Shown piece after piece: positions 20,947 to 33,875 of a stretch of DNA of 64,000 nt (position 1 is its first letter; every line of letters starts with the position of its first letter). The DNA is from Prinia subflava (lineage: Eukaryota; Chordata; Aves; Passeriformes; Cisticolidae): positions 17,007,501 to 17,071,500 of the forward strand of contig NC_086259.1 in NCBI RefSeq assembly GCF_021018805.1, read 5' to 3'. The position numbers were made by a program, and so were the translations under genes. The notes below the pieces were generated by a model. It did not search any database, was not told the DNA's origin, and worked only from the letters and a program-made list of their open reading frames with translations.

Positions 20947-21372
20947 GCAGCGGGGAAGGGGATTCTGCCCCTCTGCCCGCTCAGGTGAGACCCCACCTGC
21001 AGAGCTGCCTCCAGCTGAGAGAACTGGGGCTGTTCATCCTGGAAAAGAGAAGGCTCCGGGGTGACCTAATACTGGTCTTCCAGTACCTGAAGGGAGCTCA
21101 GAGGAAGGACAAGACTATTTGCAATATATGTAGTGACAGGACAAGGGGGAATGGCTTCAGACTGAAAGAGTAGGGTTAGATCAGATATTAATAAGAAATT
21201 CTTCCCTCTGAGGGTGGTGAGGGTGGAGCACAGGTTGCCCAGAGAAGCCGTGGCTGCCCCATCCCTGGCCTTGGAGCAAGCTGGGCTAGTGGAAGGTGTC
21301 CCTGCCCGTGGCAGGGGGGTGGAATGACATGATCCTCAGGGTCCCTTCCAACCCAAAGCATCCTGTGATTCC
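20947..21372 (+). mobile_element. CR1 LINE 3' fragment, internally deleted
   Basis: Matches the 3' end of avian CR1: GATTCTGCCCCTCTGC, GTGAGACCCCACCTG, GACAAGGGGGAATGGCTTCA, TGCCCGTGGCAGGGGGGTGG and the terminal CCCTTCCAACCCAAAGCAT with CTGTGATTCC. Compared with the usual CR1 text, the segment between CTCCAGCT and GAGAGAACTGGGG (near 21017) lacks roughly 100 bases. It is non-functional. Confidence 0.88.
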
Positions 21373-21499
21373 CTCAGGGTGTGCCTGCAAGTGTCACCCC
21401 AGGGTGGGAGGCTGCAGAGGTCTGGGACATGTAAAGGGGGCTGAGGAGCCCTTGACTCTGGGTGATTTGAGTGGACAGGGGAGTTTCTGGAATTCCTGC

Positions 21500-21697
21500 T
21501 GAACATTTCTTCATGGGAAGGGTTGTCAAGCATTGGAATGGGCTGCCCAGGGAAGTGCTGGAGTCACCAACCCTGGAGGTGTTCCAAAAATCACTGGACA
21601 TGGCAGTGGTTTAGTTGACGAGGTGGTGTTGGGTCAAAGGTTGGACTTGATGCTCCTGGAGGTCATTTCCAGCCTTAATGAGTCTGTGATTCCCTGG
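21500..21697 (+). mobile_element. CR1 LINE 3' fragment, different subfamily
   Basis: AGGGTTGTCAAGCATTGGAA, GGGCTGCCCAGGGAAGTG, TGGAGTCACCAACCCTGGAG and the end TTTCCAGCCTTAATGAGTC belong to a CR1 subfamily distinct from the neighbouring copy. Same orientation, with about 130 bases between the two. Confidence 0.85.
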
Positions 21698-22731
21698 TGC
21701 TGTGAAGGTACCACAGCTGCCTTTGAATGCCCTTCCGTGCCTGGGAGGGCCGTGTCCTCAGAGCACCTCCCTGGATGAAAGAGGCTGTCCCACATCCTGC
21801 TGTGTTTATTATGAGCCTGAACCACGCTCACAGGAGCCTGCTGTGCCCCGTGCAGAGGCTGAGATGTTTCTGGCAGTGGGAAGACACTGCCCAGCCCTGC
21901 CTGGCTCAGCAGAACTGCTCCCGAGTTCAGCACCAGCAGTCCCAGCTGTCTGCAAGAGAGAGGCAGAACAGGAAAACAATGAGAAATTACACGATCAAAG
22001 TCTGGCTTGTGGTGTATTCCATTTTTCATTTGCAGAACTGAGCCACTTGGGGAATGCCAGAGAGTGGATTCAGTGTCTTAAAACGCCACAAGTTTCTGTT
22101 TTGCAAAACCTTGACAGAAGTAGACGCAGTAGGCTCTGTTGTATTTTTGATGGATGGCTGGCAAGAATTAGGACTCAACAGATCCTAAGAATACTGCAAG
22201 TACTAAAGATTTTTTTTTTTTTTTAGCAATGATTTCCTGCTGGTGAACCTCTGGGACTCTTAATTAGAAATTTCAAGATGGAGCTGGTGCTGTACCTGTG
22301 GAGATGTGCAGAGTGTCTGGTGTGGAGGGCATCCCTCAGTCGTTGCTGATTTCCCTGTCTCCAGCAGGAGAGTGGGTTTGAAACAGCCTTGATGCATCCC
22401 CTAAGACACCACACAGACATATAATCAATGGTGTGTTCACAGAGGTAGAAGAATTCTAGCTCTCAAGCAGAAAAATCCCTTACATTCTCCTAAATACTGA
22501 ATATAAAGATCCTGTATGGCTGCATATGCTTTCAGGATTTATGCCTAATCTTGAAGGTTTTGAGAATATTTTCCTAAGTGTTTAATCATCTGCCAAGTCC
22601 AAAAGAGTCCTGAACTTTCCCTGAAATCTGTGGACACAAACCTTTTTTTGACCTTTGAAGAGCCTTACTGAGATTAGGGCACTTTGTGTCTCTTTTGATC
22701 AAAGAAATTGCGTTTGAATGGAATATTGAAG

Positions 22732-22862
22732 GATCACAGAATATCTGAGGCTGGAAGGATACTGCTCTATTGGACCCCTGCACAAAGCAGGTTCAGCCAG
22801 AGGGGTTCCATGGGTTTGTGTTGGCATTGAATATCTCCAAGGATGGAACCTCTGTGTTCAGC
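22732..22862 (-). mobile_element. Diverged CR1 LINE 3' fragment
   Basis: ATCACAGAATATCTGAGGCT and GAATATCTCCAAGGATGGAA are reverse-strand CR1 signatures with GGTTCAGCCAGAG between. The far end fades into unrecognisable sequence. Confidence 0.7.
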
Positions 22863-25800
22863 CACTTTCTCCTCGTAACTCACAGAGGTCTGTGCTCTCT
22901 GAGCAGTGACCTGACACTCTGTGTTGTGTGGGTAAATCCCTCTGTTTGAACAGGCAGCTGTTAACCTCAGCTGTTTGTCCCCTGGACTTTGTGATGTGTC
23001 CGTGCAGGACAATTTGCAGGGCTCAGACCCCTCACTGTCCTTTATCTTGCTCTCTGCCTGGTATGGCATCTGCAGAGGGTGAATTGTGTCAGCTTACCTC
23101 ATAATTATGGATATTGTGACGATAACAAGGCTGTGGTTTAGATACAGTAAAGACGTTGCACTATCAATTTTATTTCTCATTATAGTGAGCTGTCCTTTTT
23201 GGCTCCAGAGAATAGTGAGGAACATTCATTCCTTCAAAGTGGTGACATCTGTGAAAGCTGTGGGTAAATATTGTCCTCATTTCACATTGACAGGTCTGGT
23301 GTTAAGGCTTGACACTCTCAGATCTCAGTTTTGCACAATCCATTTATTGCTGTTTTTTCATTTCCTATGAGGCTCTTCTTTTCCTAAGGTTTTATGGACT
23401 TTCTGAATGTATCATGAGTTCTGTTTTCATCATATGAATGGACTTCCAGTTTTATTTTATACATAATAGAATGTTAGGCCTCAGACTGTGTCTTTCTTTT
23501 AAAAAAACATGTAAACCCTACTTTTCCCTTTAAAGATCCAAGCTTTTTGGAGCATGCCTTGCATGTATCTCAGCATGCAGGGAATGAGATAATGCTACAG
23601 CAACTTGAAGAGATTGCATGGACACCTTGAATTGCACATTAGGGCAAGATGTGTCAGGATAGAGGGATTTACAGTGTAACTGGGAGTTATCTGCAATAAA
23701 CCTGAAAGGGGCTGCAAAGGAATCCTTAAATCAGCTAAATAAGCAGCTGCTGTAAACAGTGCAAGTCAGAAAGAATAAGCAATGAAATAATTAATTATTC
23801 TTTCATAGTATGTTAGTGCATCTGGTTCCCTTTGCAATTTAAAATACTTAGTTAGTATTTCTGTCATCACAATACAAAGTGTGCCAGCAGTGCTATTTCA
23901 GGAAGCAGGGAAATATTACATCTGGGGAAATAAACCTTAGCTTACTGTTTTCTTACTATTTGATTGATTTAAGTATTATTTAATTGTGGTTTGTTTTTTT
24001 GTTTTTTGGGTTTTTTTTGTCATTGAACAATGCAATGAGAGAAGATTTGAAACTAGGTAGAACCAACCATGTTTATGGCCTTATTAAAACATATAAAACC
24101 AATTGGTTAAAATAGTATGAAAGAGGTGAAAACATACATACGTTGTGAGGGAAATTAATATTTTAATGTTCAAAATTAGAATCAAACATTCAGTCTAGAG
24201 GAGACTGGGATATATTTCAAGGAGGAAAGTGTTATGGATAAAAATGCTGGTCTCAGTTTTTGTCTTGGCTCTGGCAGAGGATTCCTTAGTGACCTTCAGA
24301 ACATTGATTTGTGTTCTGTGACAAAGGTGTCATTGAACTTTCTCCCTGCCTGAGGTTATGGTTGTGCTGTTTCATTTGTGTTCCTGATGCTCAGATGGGA
24401 GCTGCTGTAAAAATGTTAATAACCAGGAAATCAAACTTATGGAGCTTAAAGAGCTCCAAGAAATGTGCAAGTTACACCCTTTGGAAATGTTAGCTGTGAC
24501 TTCTTAGGGCAGATGTTGACTGTTCAGTGTTGCTTGTAGAAGTGTCATACATCTGGTGGTGTGGAGATGACCATCCAAAGTGCTTCTAGTTGCTTTTTCC
24601 TGTGAGTTCCAATAATGGAAAACCCAAACCTATCTTTTCCACACTGAGAAAGGAGAAGGATTTCAGAATTAATTGTATTTAGTGAACACCATTCACTGTT
24701 CATCCGAGCTGTTGCCTTATATAATTTTCCTAATCCAATTCTGCTGTGCTCTCTCACTTTGGGAGATAGGACTTTATAAACATTTTAGTCCTGACTGGAA
24801 GGAGATGCAGGGAGTAGTGGATTCCTTATCAAAGTAGGAATTCACAAAATGGAAGGTAGCCTCTACTCAACAGTCTTGGAAAGGGTCAGGCTGTTTGCAG
24901 AGTATTTTGAGATCCTCGGATGGAGGGAGATTTTTATGTTGCACCAAAGGGCTTTGTTATGCAATTCTTTCTATACTGTCAAAAAAGAAATCTCTATTTT
25001 ATTGTAGTTTTGGGATTATCTGGATTTTGGGGTGAAGTTAACTTGTAGATAACAAGTTCCTTTTCATACATGTCCAGAAGCAAGACCCAGTGAAGAACCC
25101 ATGGAGGGAGGGGGATGTGATGCTGTCCCTGCTCACAGGGTTCTGTCCCTCCTCATTTGCTTGAGGCAGCTCTGCTCAGGGCTGTGCAGGAGGGAACCTT
25201 CCATCCTCCCCCTCCCCAGGAGCAGCTCTGGCTGGGAGTGTGGGTCTAGGAGGGTGCAGTCAGCTTTTAGAAGGTACAAACTGCTCAAACTTTGGCTGTT
25301 TCACCCCAAAAGAACAGGTTGGGTGGAAATACCAAGCAGTTGCTGGTCAAACCAAGTAATTTAAATGTCTAGATGGTTCCTTCTGCATTTACAAACCCAG
25401 ATAATACCCTGAGAGAGGGTGCTGCTGTAGCACTGACATCATTTAATGTCATGGTTGTATTTGATGTCAGGGTTTAGTTACCAGTGAGGTATTTCACCCA
25501 ACACAAGTGCCCTGTGTGGTGTAAAAACAGCCTGGCACAGGGCAGCCTTCCTTCACAGAGCACAACAATTTAGGCTCAGTGGTCATGCCTTGGCTAACTT
25601 GGATTTTCTGGGTGGGTTGCACTGTGGTCATCTTCAGTGCGTTAGTTATGAAAAAATCATTACTGTAAAAGACACTGAAAATGCTTTGAATTCTCTTGGT
25701 GTCCATTCAGCGCTAGGAAGTGATGCATACATTCTGTGGAGCCACCAGAAATTAAATTTTCCATCTTGTAATGCTTGGAAAAATGTAGATTATCGCATTT

Positions 25801-28800
25801 CCAAAAGTAGCAATTATTTATCCTAAAGGGAAGGGAAGAAAGTTTGCATATTTTGGGATAAGAGGATGGTTGAACATAGGACTGGGAGCAACCTGTGTTG
25901 TCCCTTTTTACTTTGATGATAAGTTGCTATTTGTGATGTCTGTGTCTCTCTGTGTACCCTGCAGGGCACATCAATAACCCAGTTTCTAGAATGAGTATAT
26001 ATTAATCTTCACAGCCTCCATGGAGCTGAGCAGAGTCTGCAGGGACTCACCCACTCCTGAGCATTTCAGTCGAGGTGTCTGAAGCCAGTGTTTGCTCCTG
26101 TGATATTGATCTTAAGCTCCCTTAAGCCTCCTGTGGTTTTTTTAAGTTGTAATTTGAGCTGATGTGTTACCTGATGTTCCGAGGTGTTGATATCTGTTTG
26201 CATAACATTTTGCACTGATATTAGCCCTCAGCAGTACAAGGTGATGCTGTCCAATGGAATTGCAGCACCTTAGAAGTAAAAGCCAAGTTTTAGCTCATCC
26301 TATACTCTCATTAGTAATTTCAGTATTGCACACAGGAATGCAAGGGCTCAAGGGTTAACCTGAAAGGGTTATATACTTTAAAAGTTAGTATGTTAAGAAA
26401 TGTCTTATGGGAGGACTAGTAAAACATTATTGCAAATACTCTCACAGATGTTTTTGCTCTCAGAGTAGGGGAGGACAGGTTTTGGAGTACAGTGCTGAAT
26501 GTCTTTGTTACTTAAAGCAAGTCTTCTAAATTCTCAATAAGAAGCTATTTCAGAAGGCAATTATACACTCACATTTCAGTAATTGTATGATTCAGTTTCA
26601 AATGTGATTGATGTGCATCCAGATGCCCTTATATACCACACCAATAACAAAGAAAGTCTTCCCGTTGAAGTAATTTGTAATTTAATTCAGCTATCCATGG
26701 GTTTACAGAAATCTTACCCTCCAGCAAAAGCAAGATGAGGTTGATCTGTTATGAATTGCTGACACTAATAATTGCACACCCAATTGATGGTACTACTTTG
26801 ATCTTTTGGAAGGATCTGAGGGATCTTTCAGCTTCACAGGCAGCTATTCATGTGCTATAGATACCATATGTAGAACCAACTCAAGGCAAAATGAGCTCAT
26901 TAATCCATATCTTGTACTGTGCTAATTTTCTGTGTGTGTGTAAGAAGCCTGCAGACATTGGTGGGGAGGATGAGATGTGTCAGCAAGAACACCAGGGCCT
27001 GAATTTGTTGTAGCATTCCTATGGGTCTCTCAGTGGAAAATGTACTTGATGAGGGGGAAAGGATGTGTATTTGCTGAGGAAATGTTTTCCATCTTCACAC
27101 TCCTGGTGCTTTCACGTTCCTGGTTCTGTGTTCAAGGTCTAGGCCGTGGTCTCCTGTTTTCAGGCACTTAGAGCTGCAAGAAAACAGGACACTGGCTTAA
27201 AAAATGTTACTGCCGTTTAGTTCTGTACTGACCTTGAAAACATTCCAAAAATTACATAATTTTTCAGAGGAAAGATTAGGTAAGAGTTTGAAGTAGGGGA
27301 AAACAAACTCTAAAAAAGACAAAATCTCTTGCTTCAGCTGTGCTTGAGTGAGATAACCCCCATAGGGCTTCCTTAATGGCATCTTGGTGTTTGCAAGAAC
27401 TCTTTACCACACTCTTGTGCATCTTTGATACTGATTTATTCTGTTCCACAAAACTAATGACTGCAGAATTCAGAACTCATAAGCATTTTGTCATGGCCTG
27501 ATGTGTGACTCTATTCTGAGCCATTTCAAGGTAAGAGATTCTGACACAAGCCCGAGTTCTCCTTTAGAAGGGATTTGTTCAGAGCCAAAAAGTTTGAAGG
27601 TTCAAAGCACTTAGTCAGAACAAAGTAAACCTGATAACTCTAAAATGGGGCAAAATTACTGATGTTACAAAGATGAGTTAGTTATAACATTCATTTTTTT
27701 TTCTGTTCAAAAGCCTTATTTGGACATGTTTTATCCTGTAATCATAACACAAAGAAGGTGTATTCAAACTGGGATCTATTCAGCTGGAGGTGTGCTATAA
27801 CTTAATTACTTAGTAATTTACTGCAAGTTATTCTTGCTCCTAATTTTCACACCTTGTGGCTGAAGTTGTGGGTGCAGCATCTGGTTATAACTAATTTTGG
27901 TTTTTCTGCATCTTTTGAAGGAGATGCAAGATCTGAATAACGAGGGAATTGAGATATCTGATTTTTTGCTTTGATTCTTATGGTAAAACAGTTCTGAAGG
28001 AGTTTTGCATTTGAAATGCTGCTTCAATGTCTTTCAGAGAGTATCCAGCCCATAGAAACAGAATTTGTGCCAGTGGAAAACACTGGATTAATTCCAGTCA
28101 TGCATTAGCTTAATTCTTCATTCATCATAGGAACATGGAAGAATCAAACATCAAACACATTATGGACAAACTGCATAAGCTGAAATGTTCTTCTAGATGA
28201 CTTAGAGGAACAACATGTTCTTGTAATTGGCTTTCTTGTATAATGAAGGTTTCTCAAGTCGAATACGTAATCTTCAAGTTTAAAAAAAAAATTGTACCAA
28301 AGGAGGCCTGGCTTAGAAGTTGTCATTTAAAACTTTCCAAGAAAAAACATTATCTGGTGCAGTTCTTTCCCCAGCTCTTTGACTTTACATTGCCTGAGCT
28401 CCTTTGCCCTTTTAAAAATTGCTCTGGGAAAGCCTGTGAAAGCAGCTTGAGTGGCCAGTGAGGATCCCTCAGTGCCTTATTGAGCAAAGCCAGCAGATTT
28501 CACCATTTGTGTTTCTCGTGACGTTTTGGTGCTGGCTCCTTTCCCTTCTATAAATAAAGGTAATCTGTGCTAGGAACAGGCATCAACTCAAGCAGGCAGT
28601 TAATCACACTTCAACAGCGTGCACATTATTAGCTTATCAGGCAGAACCATCCCACCTCCCATCATGTTTTATCTGTTTATGAAGAAAATGCCTTCCATAA
28701 CTGTAATTGAGAAACCAAAATGACTCAGAGTTTGGAGGAGTCAATAAGAATGTATTATGCAGCCAATCTCCCTGTGTCTTGTGTGCAAATGGGTCACTCT

Positions 28801-30029
28801 GCTTTTGCCTTCTCAGGAAGGGCTTTGTTCATGATGGGCTTCCCCTGGTGTCCTGAAGTTTATTAACTTGAAGAGAATTTCAAATTTGGGATGTCCCCTG
28901 TGAGAACAGGCTACAGTCATTCCTCCCATTTTGTTTGGAAACTCCCTCATTATCTCTGGTACAAAAAGAAGGAGTCCAAGCAGGGCTGAACAAGGAGGCA
29001 GGGCTCCATCTCCTGTAGATTGCACTTTAAAAAAGGGGTCTCAGATAGCATCTACTGCCACCAAATCCAGTTCTCTGAGGTAGTCTTGGTGCAATATTAT
29101 ATCATTAATGAGTTCCGTAATTCAGACTTCTTCAAATTAGAAATATTAGATTATTTGGGTTACTGAGTTTCTTGAACAATGACTGCTTGGTGCTTCTGGC
29201 CATAATAGTTGTAGTGGTTATCATCACTGATATCTTGGGGTGAAGGTGCTGGATGTTACAAACTTTTAATTTACATTCTTCCCTTATGGAATAAATAGAG
29301 AAATATTTAGTGTATAAATTAAGGCTAAATTAAACATATGTATGTGAGTACTAAAAAATATTGTTCACATGTGGGAGCTGGAGCTTGTTTTGTGCCTCAT
29401 GCTGAAGGTTTCACAACAGCACTTCAGGAAAGGTTGTCAGGGTCATTTTTTCCCCTCTGATGCCTCTGTTGTGTGGCTGCATCTGCAGCCTTTGAGTTAA
29501 TGACTGTTGTATGTCAGCTGCACTCTCTGAAATCTCTGGGTGATGGAGCTGTCCAATTTTGACTCTTTTAGTAGTTGAACTGTTCTCTTGCAGGTGAAGT
29601 ACCAAATGTAAACCTTTAACTCCATTCATCTAAGTCTTCAAGATCCTTTACTGTAAATACTGATCTTATAAAAGCTTTCTGTGTTCTCTGGCATTTTAGA
29701 GATTTTAGAGATTACAAAAGGACGTATTTATAGCAGCACAAACTCAAGTGTGTGATGGCATTCAGAAGAATGGATGAAAATGTTGCCACTTCTCCCCTTT
29801 TCATCAGAAGTCTTTGTGTTTTCCTCTTTATTTTTTGTCTTGCATTAGTGTAAACTTGAACTTTTACATTCATGGATAATTTGTTGAATGCATTCCTGTT
29901 TGTGCAGGTGTGTACAAGGCTGGATTGTGCTTTAGCCTCGTGAGGTTGCAGTAGCTGTTTAATATGCTCACAAAATTTCACGGAGTATAAAGTTCCAGTT
30001 TTAAAGGCTCCAGTGTTACCAATTCCTGT

Positions 30030-30081
30030 CATGAATCTGATGATCCTAGGGGGTCTTTTCCAACCTAAATGATTCTGTGAT
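30030..30081 (+). mobile_element. Very short CR1 3' tail
   Basis: GATGATCCTAGGGGGTCTTT and TTCCAACCTAAATGATTCTG are the last bases of a CR1 copy. Such extreme 5' truncation is normal for this family. Confidence 0.8.
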
Positions 30082-33000
30082 TTTTAGCCCTTTAAAATAC
30101 TCACGTGGGTCTCAGGTTTGTACTTTTTCCATCTGTGAGGTATCTCCTCTCTGACCTCTGCTGGTTAAATCCAGAGTTTTGCATGGAACTGCTGTTCTCA
30201 GAAGGGACACAGTGGGTGGCAGGGTCCCCCTGAGCTCCTTCCAGCTGCACTTGGAGCCAAGGAAGATGTGAAAGGTGATAGAGGAGGTAAGAGTGGGGTA
30301 CAAAGAGTCCTCCCAGCATTGTGAAACCGGGGCAGTGCTCGGGGCTGAGCCTGTGGCAATTCTGCAGAGCAGCTCTCTGCAGGAGCCTCGCCTGGATTAG
30401 CACCTCACTGCTGCTGTCTCCATAAATTCTACCTCAAGTGCCTGTGCTGCAATGCAGGTACAGCTCATGCCTCGCTGAAGATCTTGGATTTGACACTTGT
30501 TTTGATGGCAAGTTGGTTCAAGTTTGAACAATCTGTGCCTTCAACAAAAAGAGTAAGAAGAGCCTCACCTTCAGAATTTTAAAACTCTCGTTTTTTAAAA
30601 TGTAGTTTATTTATCTTCAGTAGTTGTGCTTGGATTTCTCAATGCTGAAATTTTGTTTCTGATAATAGACATGAACCAAGTGAGGATGATAACATCAGAT
30701 AAAGTAGATAGGAGAGGATTATCTTGTGTGTAGGAAACAGTTTGTGAATCACAACATTGAGGCCAGGTGTTATCATAGTTACAATTGGCCATGGGCAAAA
30801 TCTTCAGACAATAACATTTTTATTCATGCTTTTGGCATGATTCCCATGGATTTGTAATATCTTCTTTATCTTCTTTCCCTGTCTTTCTGTGTAAAAGCTA
30901 TTTTTTCCCCACCTGTATCCTCCCATTTATGTAAAAGTGTCTTACACTTCTCTCTGGTTCAGAGAGATGCTGACACCTTTCTGATGAGCCCTTCCACTGC
31001 CCACTTTGGATTTTCTCAGCTGGGCATCTTCCTACCTTTGCTCATTCTCCAGAGAAATCCTGTGCCAGCACTGACAGCACAATTGCCACCTGACCTTTGT
31101 TGTGATGCCTGTAAATTGTAAATTATTATTTGATGGGGTGCAGCCTATGTGTGCTCCCAGAGCACTTCCCATCAGGATGATCCCTGTGTATTTGAGCACA
31201 GGACTGAGAGCCACGGTCTGGGAGTTCTCAGCTGGGATTTTTCACTGAATAGGAGGTGGTCTCTCTGCTTCAGTTCATTGATGTGTTCTGTGGGAATGGT
31301 ATTTACATCTTGGAGCATTTATGGCAGATAAGTGCTTAAATATTCTGGTGGAAAGAAGTGCCACTGAAAGAGAGATTGTGTCAGCAGAGTTTTCCTTCAA
31401 AGTACCTCTTTCTTCTCTATTTCCTGCTGTAGAGTCTGGTATTTGATTTAGAGGTACTCAGTTCTTTCCCACTTTCCCAAATGTATTTGAGTACCTTATT
31501 TCCATTTTCAGTGTAACTGTGGGGACACAAGACTGAGGATGAATCAGTTATCAGCAGTTAAACATATGAAAGAAAAATTACACTCCTAAGGATACAAACA
31601 TATTCCATATAATTTTTTTTTATTTAGTTTGAATTTTACTAGTTAAGTTTGATCAATATCCAGTGATTTGCCTTGGTACTTCCTGTGGTCCAGTATTAAT
31701 GGAAAACCCTCCACCTGTCTCTCAGCTGCAGTCATTGAGTGGCTTTCTCTGGGACCAGCTCTCATTTTTTGGCCCATCTCATTTTCAAGCTGCATTATTT
31801 TATCAAATTTCACGGTAACTGACTCTTCTTTGTAACCAGTTATGATGGTAAGAACTTTCAAACTTTGAACTTTTAAGTGACATTGAAATTCTTATTTTAT
31901 CAGCACTAAGATGTGTTTGATGTGATCTTTTACTTTCTTTAAAAATAAAAACCCAGTTCAGAGGAAGCAAAAATTACTCCTAGGGTCTTTCAAATCCTAG
32001 CTTCAGTCCATAAATTTGACTGTAGGCTTAAATTGAAAAAATGTAATATTTAACAGATAACATAAAATCCTTAAGAATTGGATATGCTCTCTGCTTTAAA
32101 ATGTTAGAACTCAGGAAAAGGGAATCAAACCCACATATGAGCTCATTGTTAAAAGTAATTGAGAACTAAAAGGCTCCTTGGATACTTGTGTGTATCCTTT
32201 TAAAGTTGATAGAAACAGTCTGAGAACTTTCCTGAACTCATGTGCCTGGAACAGCTCTTGGGCATGAGCTATTTACTGACATTCCAGCCTGTTGGAATAG
32301 AACTCCTGTAGCCTGGGACACCTTGATGTTGTTTCAGAACACTGTCAATGTGTTTACAGAATTTTTGGCCCCTCAGTTAAAAGTGTGGTTCAGTGGTAAG
32401 CAAAGGAATCTCCTTTCTGGTGCCCATTTTCATCCCACATTTCAGCTCCAGTTCACTGCTGAGGTCCTATCCTGACTTGCATCCCTAACAGAGAGAAAAA
32501 CTCTACCACGTTATAGAGAATGGGTTAAGAATTATAAAAGGTTATTAATTTTAATAACTGTGTTCCGAATCTGCCCCTATATGGAGACAGAAATATAAAA
32601 ATCCCAGAAATCCCAGGGACAAGACACAGAACCTGTCTGCCATCTGACATTTTTGACAAGCTCTCCAGAATTAATCTGTCTAGGAGCTACAATGCTCAGC
32701 TTAATTATGGGAAGGCTGCATCTGTGTTCAAAGCTGTTGAGAGAGAAAGAAGAAAGTAAAAATGTCCACTAGGTTTGATTAACTGCTTTCAGCCTGATGA
32801 ATAAAGACAGATGGTTACTAGTTATTTTTCTTTAATGGATTTTGGAGTTCCATTTGGTGGATGAATTAATGTTATAGGTCCTAAATCTGCCTTTGAAGCT
32901 ACGCCTGCCTAACCCTCAGTGATTCCAGCAAAGTTTGCTTGACTGCAAGAGAGACGTTTGCCCCGAGGCTGTCGTATATATTGTTAAAAACAGTTTTGAA

Positions 33001-33749
33001 ATTAAAAAATGAAAGTGAAGCGATAATTTACAGTATTAATAAAACAACTTACGAGCTCTGCACAGCTCAGGGAGGAATCCCTGACAAGGGATGATTGTTT
33101 TGAAGTCCCTGTGCAGACTTATTCCCACAGAATCCGTGCCTGTTTGGGAATGACCTCCACCTGGAGCCTGACAATATTTTAGTACCAACTTTAAAACTTG
33201 GAGAAGTTCATTTTAAAGTTGCACTTGCTAGTTGTGTCACCTGGAAAGTAGAAATAAATAGTTTTATGATGTAGGTTCATTTGCATGAATCAATTCTCAT
33301 ATCTCCAATCCAGGTGGGGAAGGTCTTTAAGGCAGGCTCTAATTCTGCAGGTGTGCATGTTTAGAAACATGGCTGTGAATATTTCTTTCTTTACTTGCAT
33401 GGGAATATCTGTGTTTATTTTTAAGAATGTGCATAAGTGTCTGTGAGTTTGGGCTCTCGGGGAGCATTTAGGCCTAATGGGTCTCAGGACTGTCATTCAG
33501 CAACCTATTAAATCATCTGTAGAGTTTTAGGAGTGGATAGTCGTGGTGATTTTAATGGGATTAAATTTGCTTACATCCAAACAGTTTCTGAAGTAGGGTA
33601 AAGGTTACTGCATGATAAAAAAAAATGTTTAAGATGGACAATATAATAAAGGGAAGCAAACCAACACAAAATTACATTAAATACACAGATTTTCCATAGT
33701 CAGTGGATTGCCCAGAGGAAAAAAAACACCATTTAACTAAAATGCTGCC

Positions 33750-33875
33750 TGCCACAGAACCATCAACCCTGAAAGGGACCTTGAGGGGTTGTTTGTCCCC
33801 CTGCTCCATGGCAGGATCATCTGTCACCAAGTCATTCCTGACAATGTCTGAAGGCAACTGCAGTGGTGCAAAATG
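33750..33875 (-). mobile_element. Old CR1 LINE fragment
   Basis: CACAGAACCATCAACCCTGA, AAGGGACCTTGAGGGGTTGT, CCCCCTGCTCCATGGCAGGA and GTCATTCCTGACAATGTC follow an older CR1 subfamily in reverse orientation. It is more diverged than the copies at 21 and 44 kb. Confidence 0.65.

Noticed and set aside
19745..21064. Long overlapping open frames (up to 439 codons) on both strands through 19.7-21.1 kb
   Set aside because: They exist because the 34/35-bp unit contains no stop in any frame. The translations are Pro/Gly/Ala/Arg repeats in all six frames, with no conserved domain and flanks in promoter or CR1 DNA.
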